Assembly (NCBI GenBank): GCA_963668615.2 | Contig: CAXXCL010000004.1 | Coordinates: 62,001 to 126,000 of the forward strand | Length of the DNA stretch: 64,000 nucleotides | Origin: JAAYPI01 sp963668615 | Lineage (GTDB): Bacteria > Bacteroidota > Bacteroidia > Bacteroidales > Paludibacteraceae | Reading direction: 5' to 3' | Shown here: piece after piece, positions 63,101 through 64,000 of the stretch | Layout: each line of letters begins with the position of its first letter | Numbering within the stretch: the stretch's first letter is position 1 | The notes under the pieces: model-generated | Seen by the model: the letters and a program-made list of their open reading frames with translations, nothing else | Told to the model about the DNA's origin: nothing | Database searches by the model: none | Made by a program: the position numbers and the translations under genes

Positions 63101-63946
63101 ATAGTTTGAATAATAATTTTGTTCGTGCTCAAAAACTTTAGTTGTATAGTTATACGACCATTTTATGGTACCTTGTGCATGAAACAAAATATAATCTCCC
63201 GCACCAAAGACATTATCAGAACCTTTTTCCATAAAAATAGCCATTTCAGGCAAGTCGTCTGCGGCACGCTCTACACTGAAATCTTCGGGCAAAATAGCAC
63301 CTCCATAACCAAAAATACGGACATTAGCAGGATTGGTTATGCCCATAGACACTAAATCCTCGTACGTCAACTTGTATATTCCTGTGGTAGCAACTCTAAT
63401 TTTATACCAATTGCCACTTGCCAAAATCGAATTGTCTGTATATTGATGAAGAGTCGTTCCTCCGGCTAAAACACTTTTGAGAAGTGACCTATTGGATGTT
63501 AATTGCAACACAGCAGAAACTATTTTTTTATAAGCATCCCCCTGTTTAACAATCGGACAAAAATATATTTGAAGACTTGGTTTGCGTTTTTCAATAGATA
63601 CATATCGCTGAAATGATACAGAATCGGTAAAATTCTTACCGGAAGATGTGATTAGAGCTATTTCTTCGGGAGTACAATCCTGATAAACTATTTCTTTTAA
63701 CCGAGGAATATAAAGGGTAGCTGCATTTTTATCATTGACAGACATGGAAAAATGATAGTAAGGAAGCTTTGATTCATCCAAGTAAGACGCCTGTTCAAAA
63801 GACAACCGATTTTCTTGTATTGTATCATAAGAAAATGGCTGAATACCTTGCCAAAGTACCGCAACAGGATAAGATGCAACACTTTCAGCAAAAGTGTATT
63901 GCACCAAAAAAAACAAGAGAGAAAGGACTCCTATTTTGAACTTCAT
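60113..63946 (-). CDS. porU: Type IX secretion sortase PorU (C25 family)
   Basis: A 1277-residue gingipain-family sortase that removes cargo C-terminal domains and attaches A-LPS. The signal peptide is MKFKIGVLSLLFFLVQYTFA. The C25 catalytic domain has the His H788 (VFNYIGHGSTNSM) and the nucleophile C821 (ITATCDLSRYDD), both present, so it is predicted active. The protein's own C-terminal sorting domain starts FYAYPNPASTETTLYFEYSRP and ends EVQKIIIIG. It heads the porU-porV-ispF cluster. Upstream only TATGTTCG-like near-consensus boxes are seen. Confidence 0.95.
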   Translation of the reverse strand: MKFKIGVLSLLFFLVQYTFAESVASYPVAVLWQGIQPFSYDTIQENRLSFEQASYLDESKLPYYHFSMSVNDKNAATLYIPRLKEIVYQDCTPEEIALITSSGKNFTDSVSFQRYVSIEKRKPSLQIYFCPIVKQGDAYKKIVSAVLQLTSNRSLLKSVLAGGTTLHQYTDNSILASGNWYKIRVATTGIYKLTYEDLVSMGITNPANVRIFGYGGAILPEDFSVERAADDLPEMAIFMEKGSDNVFGAGDYILFHAQGTIKWSYNYTTKVFEHEQNYYSNYGYYFVTSDAGTGKKIVQRAAETTTPADTVTDFLNYALQEQESVNLLESGREWYGQKFEGSNLSYTFSFSFPNIVTSKKMRVDIAALANSSSTSTYSVAVNNVVQSSKIVVSGIPNYYYVANKTLYNTSLYPTITDGVSVSLTYEKSATSAYGYLDYIRVNAYQQLKMYADFLYFRNADVANRYKAIRYNVENTNSNTKIWEITDPLNISEIPTTYNEGTMAFVAPIDSENIVRQFLAINTNASYPKPEIVGQVANQNLHGISQADMVIIASSEYYSDANRLAEYHRTHDAMSVLIVNPEQIYNEFSSGTPDATAYRWLMKMLYDRAAENTDNMPKSLLFFGVSYYDNRGITKVSKPLLSYQSVNSFCSSVSYTTDDYYAFLDDEEGSDLSSDAMDIAVGRLPVSTVTEGKQVVDKIITYANNTNKGSWKNLFAFLSDDEDGNQFMAQSDALATSLQEKSLQYQPIKVYLDSYQAVQNASGISYPAARERILNLLKSGLLVFNYIGHGSTNSMTEEQTIVASDVVSMTNKNLPLWITATCDLSRYDDNKSSLGMKVLLNPYGGGIGLITTTRLVFEDKNYSLSKQIYKNIIPEDVENPSSIGEILRKSKVALGNDDNKLNFVLLGDPAMKLSYPKNNVVTTEINESLLPDTATISSLSLVTIKGYVENDAQTGVLSDFNGQINVVVYDKEETLKTLANKTDTAFVYKDRPNVIFSGKTQVVNGAFAITFMVPKDISYRYGTGRILYYAADSVNNIEAHGYSENFLVGGSNDENIDTNADGPQVIMYLNTPHFESGQTVNSTPVFYAYMTDKYGINTVGAGIGHDIQLKLNDESEYTYVLNDYYEATLDDYKSGTIKYQLPKLAAGSYELQFKVWNLQNISTTKTLYFNVNDSIRPTIYSFYAYPNPASTETTLYFEYSRPDALMSATFMLFDLSGRMFWESKQTILTSDGVARVTWNLTDSSGNKVHPGVYLMSVKLETPEGAYTTEVQKIIIIGQ

Positions 63947-64000
63947 TTCCTTTTTTTATAAATTATCGAACATAAAAATCGAACATTTTTTCCGCTTGTA

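Noticed and set aside
1..64000. tRNA, rRNA or CRISPR loci
   Set aside because: No cloverleaf with a GGTTCRA arm, no rRNA-like stretch and no array of equal-spaced direct repeats was found in the gaps.

Overview
The window is AT-rich chromosomal DNA of a Bacteroidota bacterium, most likely order Bacteroidales. The evidence is a type IX secretion (T9SS) pair porU-porV, proteins with T9SS C-terminal sorting domains and SprB repeats, Bacteroidota-type promoters (-7 box TAnnTTTG, -33 TTG), lipoproteins of Bacteroidota type, a PerR/reverse-rubrerythrin pair and two PiT phosphate transporters. No tRNA, rRNA or CRISPR array was seen.

Layout. 1-8719: housekeeping genes (end of ppdK, PLP-binding YggS, Fe/Mn superoxide dismutase, DciA-like DUF721, recF, leuS) and envelope-polysaccharide genes (Wzx-type flippase, GT4 glycosyltransferase). 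8889-14390: outer-membrane and lipoproteins, a sugar nucleotidyltransferase, a DPP-IV-like protein that has lost its catalytic Ser and His, and an MFS transporter. 14705-17824: dnaK, then a PerR-like regulator with tandem PerR boxes, and reverse rubrerythrin. 17897-20854: a complete preQ1/queuosine operon (transporter, queC, queD, queE, queF) headed by a candidate preQ1-I riboswitch. 20983-25447: a MarR-controlled EmrAB-TolC-type efflux operon whose emrB carries a one-base frameshift. 25740-26975: the remnant of an RHS polymorphic-toxin gene, a possible orphan immunity gene and REP/REPIN-like repeats. 27187-31902: two PiT transporters, a DUF47 partner and pyruvate kinase. 32345-34066: a tiny basic protein and an AbiEi/AbiEii toxin-antitoxin pair with an inverted-repeat operator.

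The most interesting block is 34101-52648, all on the minus strand. A consensus promoter leads into an outer-membrane barrel gene, a 1451-residue secreted protein, a leucine-rich/SprB-repeat protein with a T9SS sorting domain, and a 1338-residue carrier. The carrier has a fibronectin-like front, a zincin domain (HELAH) and a C-terminal M15-like peptidoglycan-peptidase toxin, followed by a gene for an exported candidate immunity protein. Downstream lies a promoterless, start-less cassette. It repeats 341 bp of the carrier almost exactly, then switches to a GH19/lysozyme-like toxin, and it too is followed by an overlapping gene for an exported candidate immunity protein. This looks like a T9SS-associated polymorphic toxin locus with a swappable silent tip.

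52813-63946: a PIN-GNAT-PUA-like gene (frameshifted) with a partner ASCH gene, a DUF6125-like protein, a lipoprotein, mnmE, a 44-residue lipoprotein, ispF, porV and porU. Four apparent frameshifts in the window are all single-base insertions in homopolymers, so sequencing error must be excluded before calling those genes dead.
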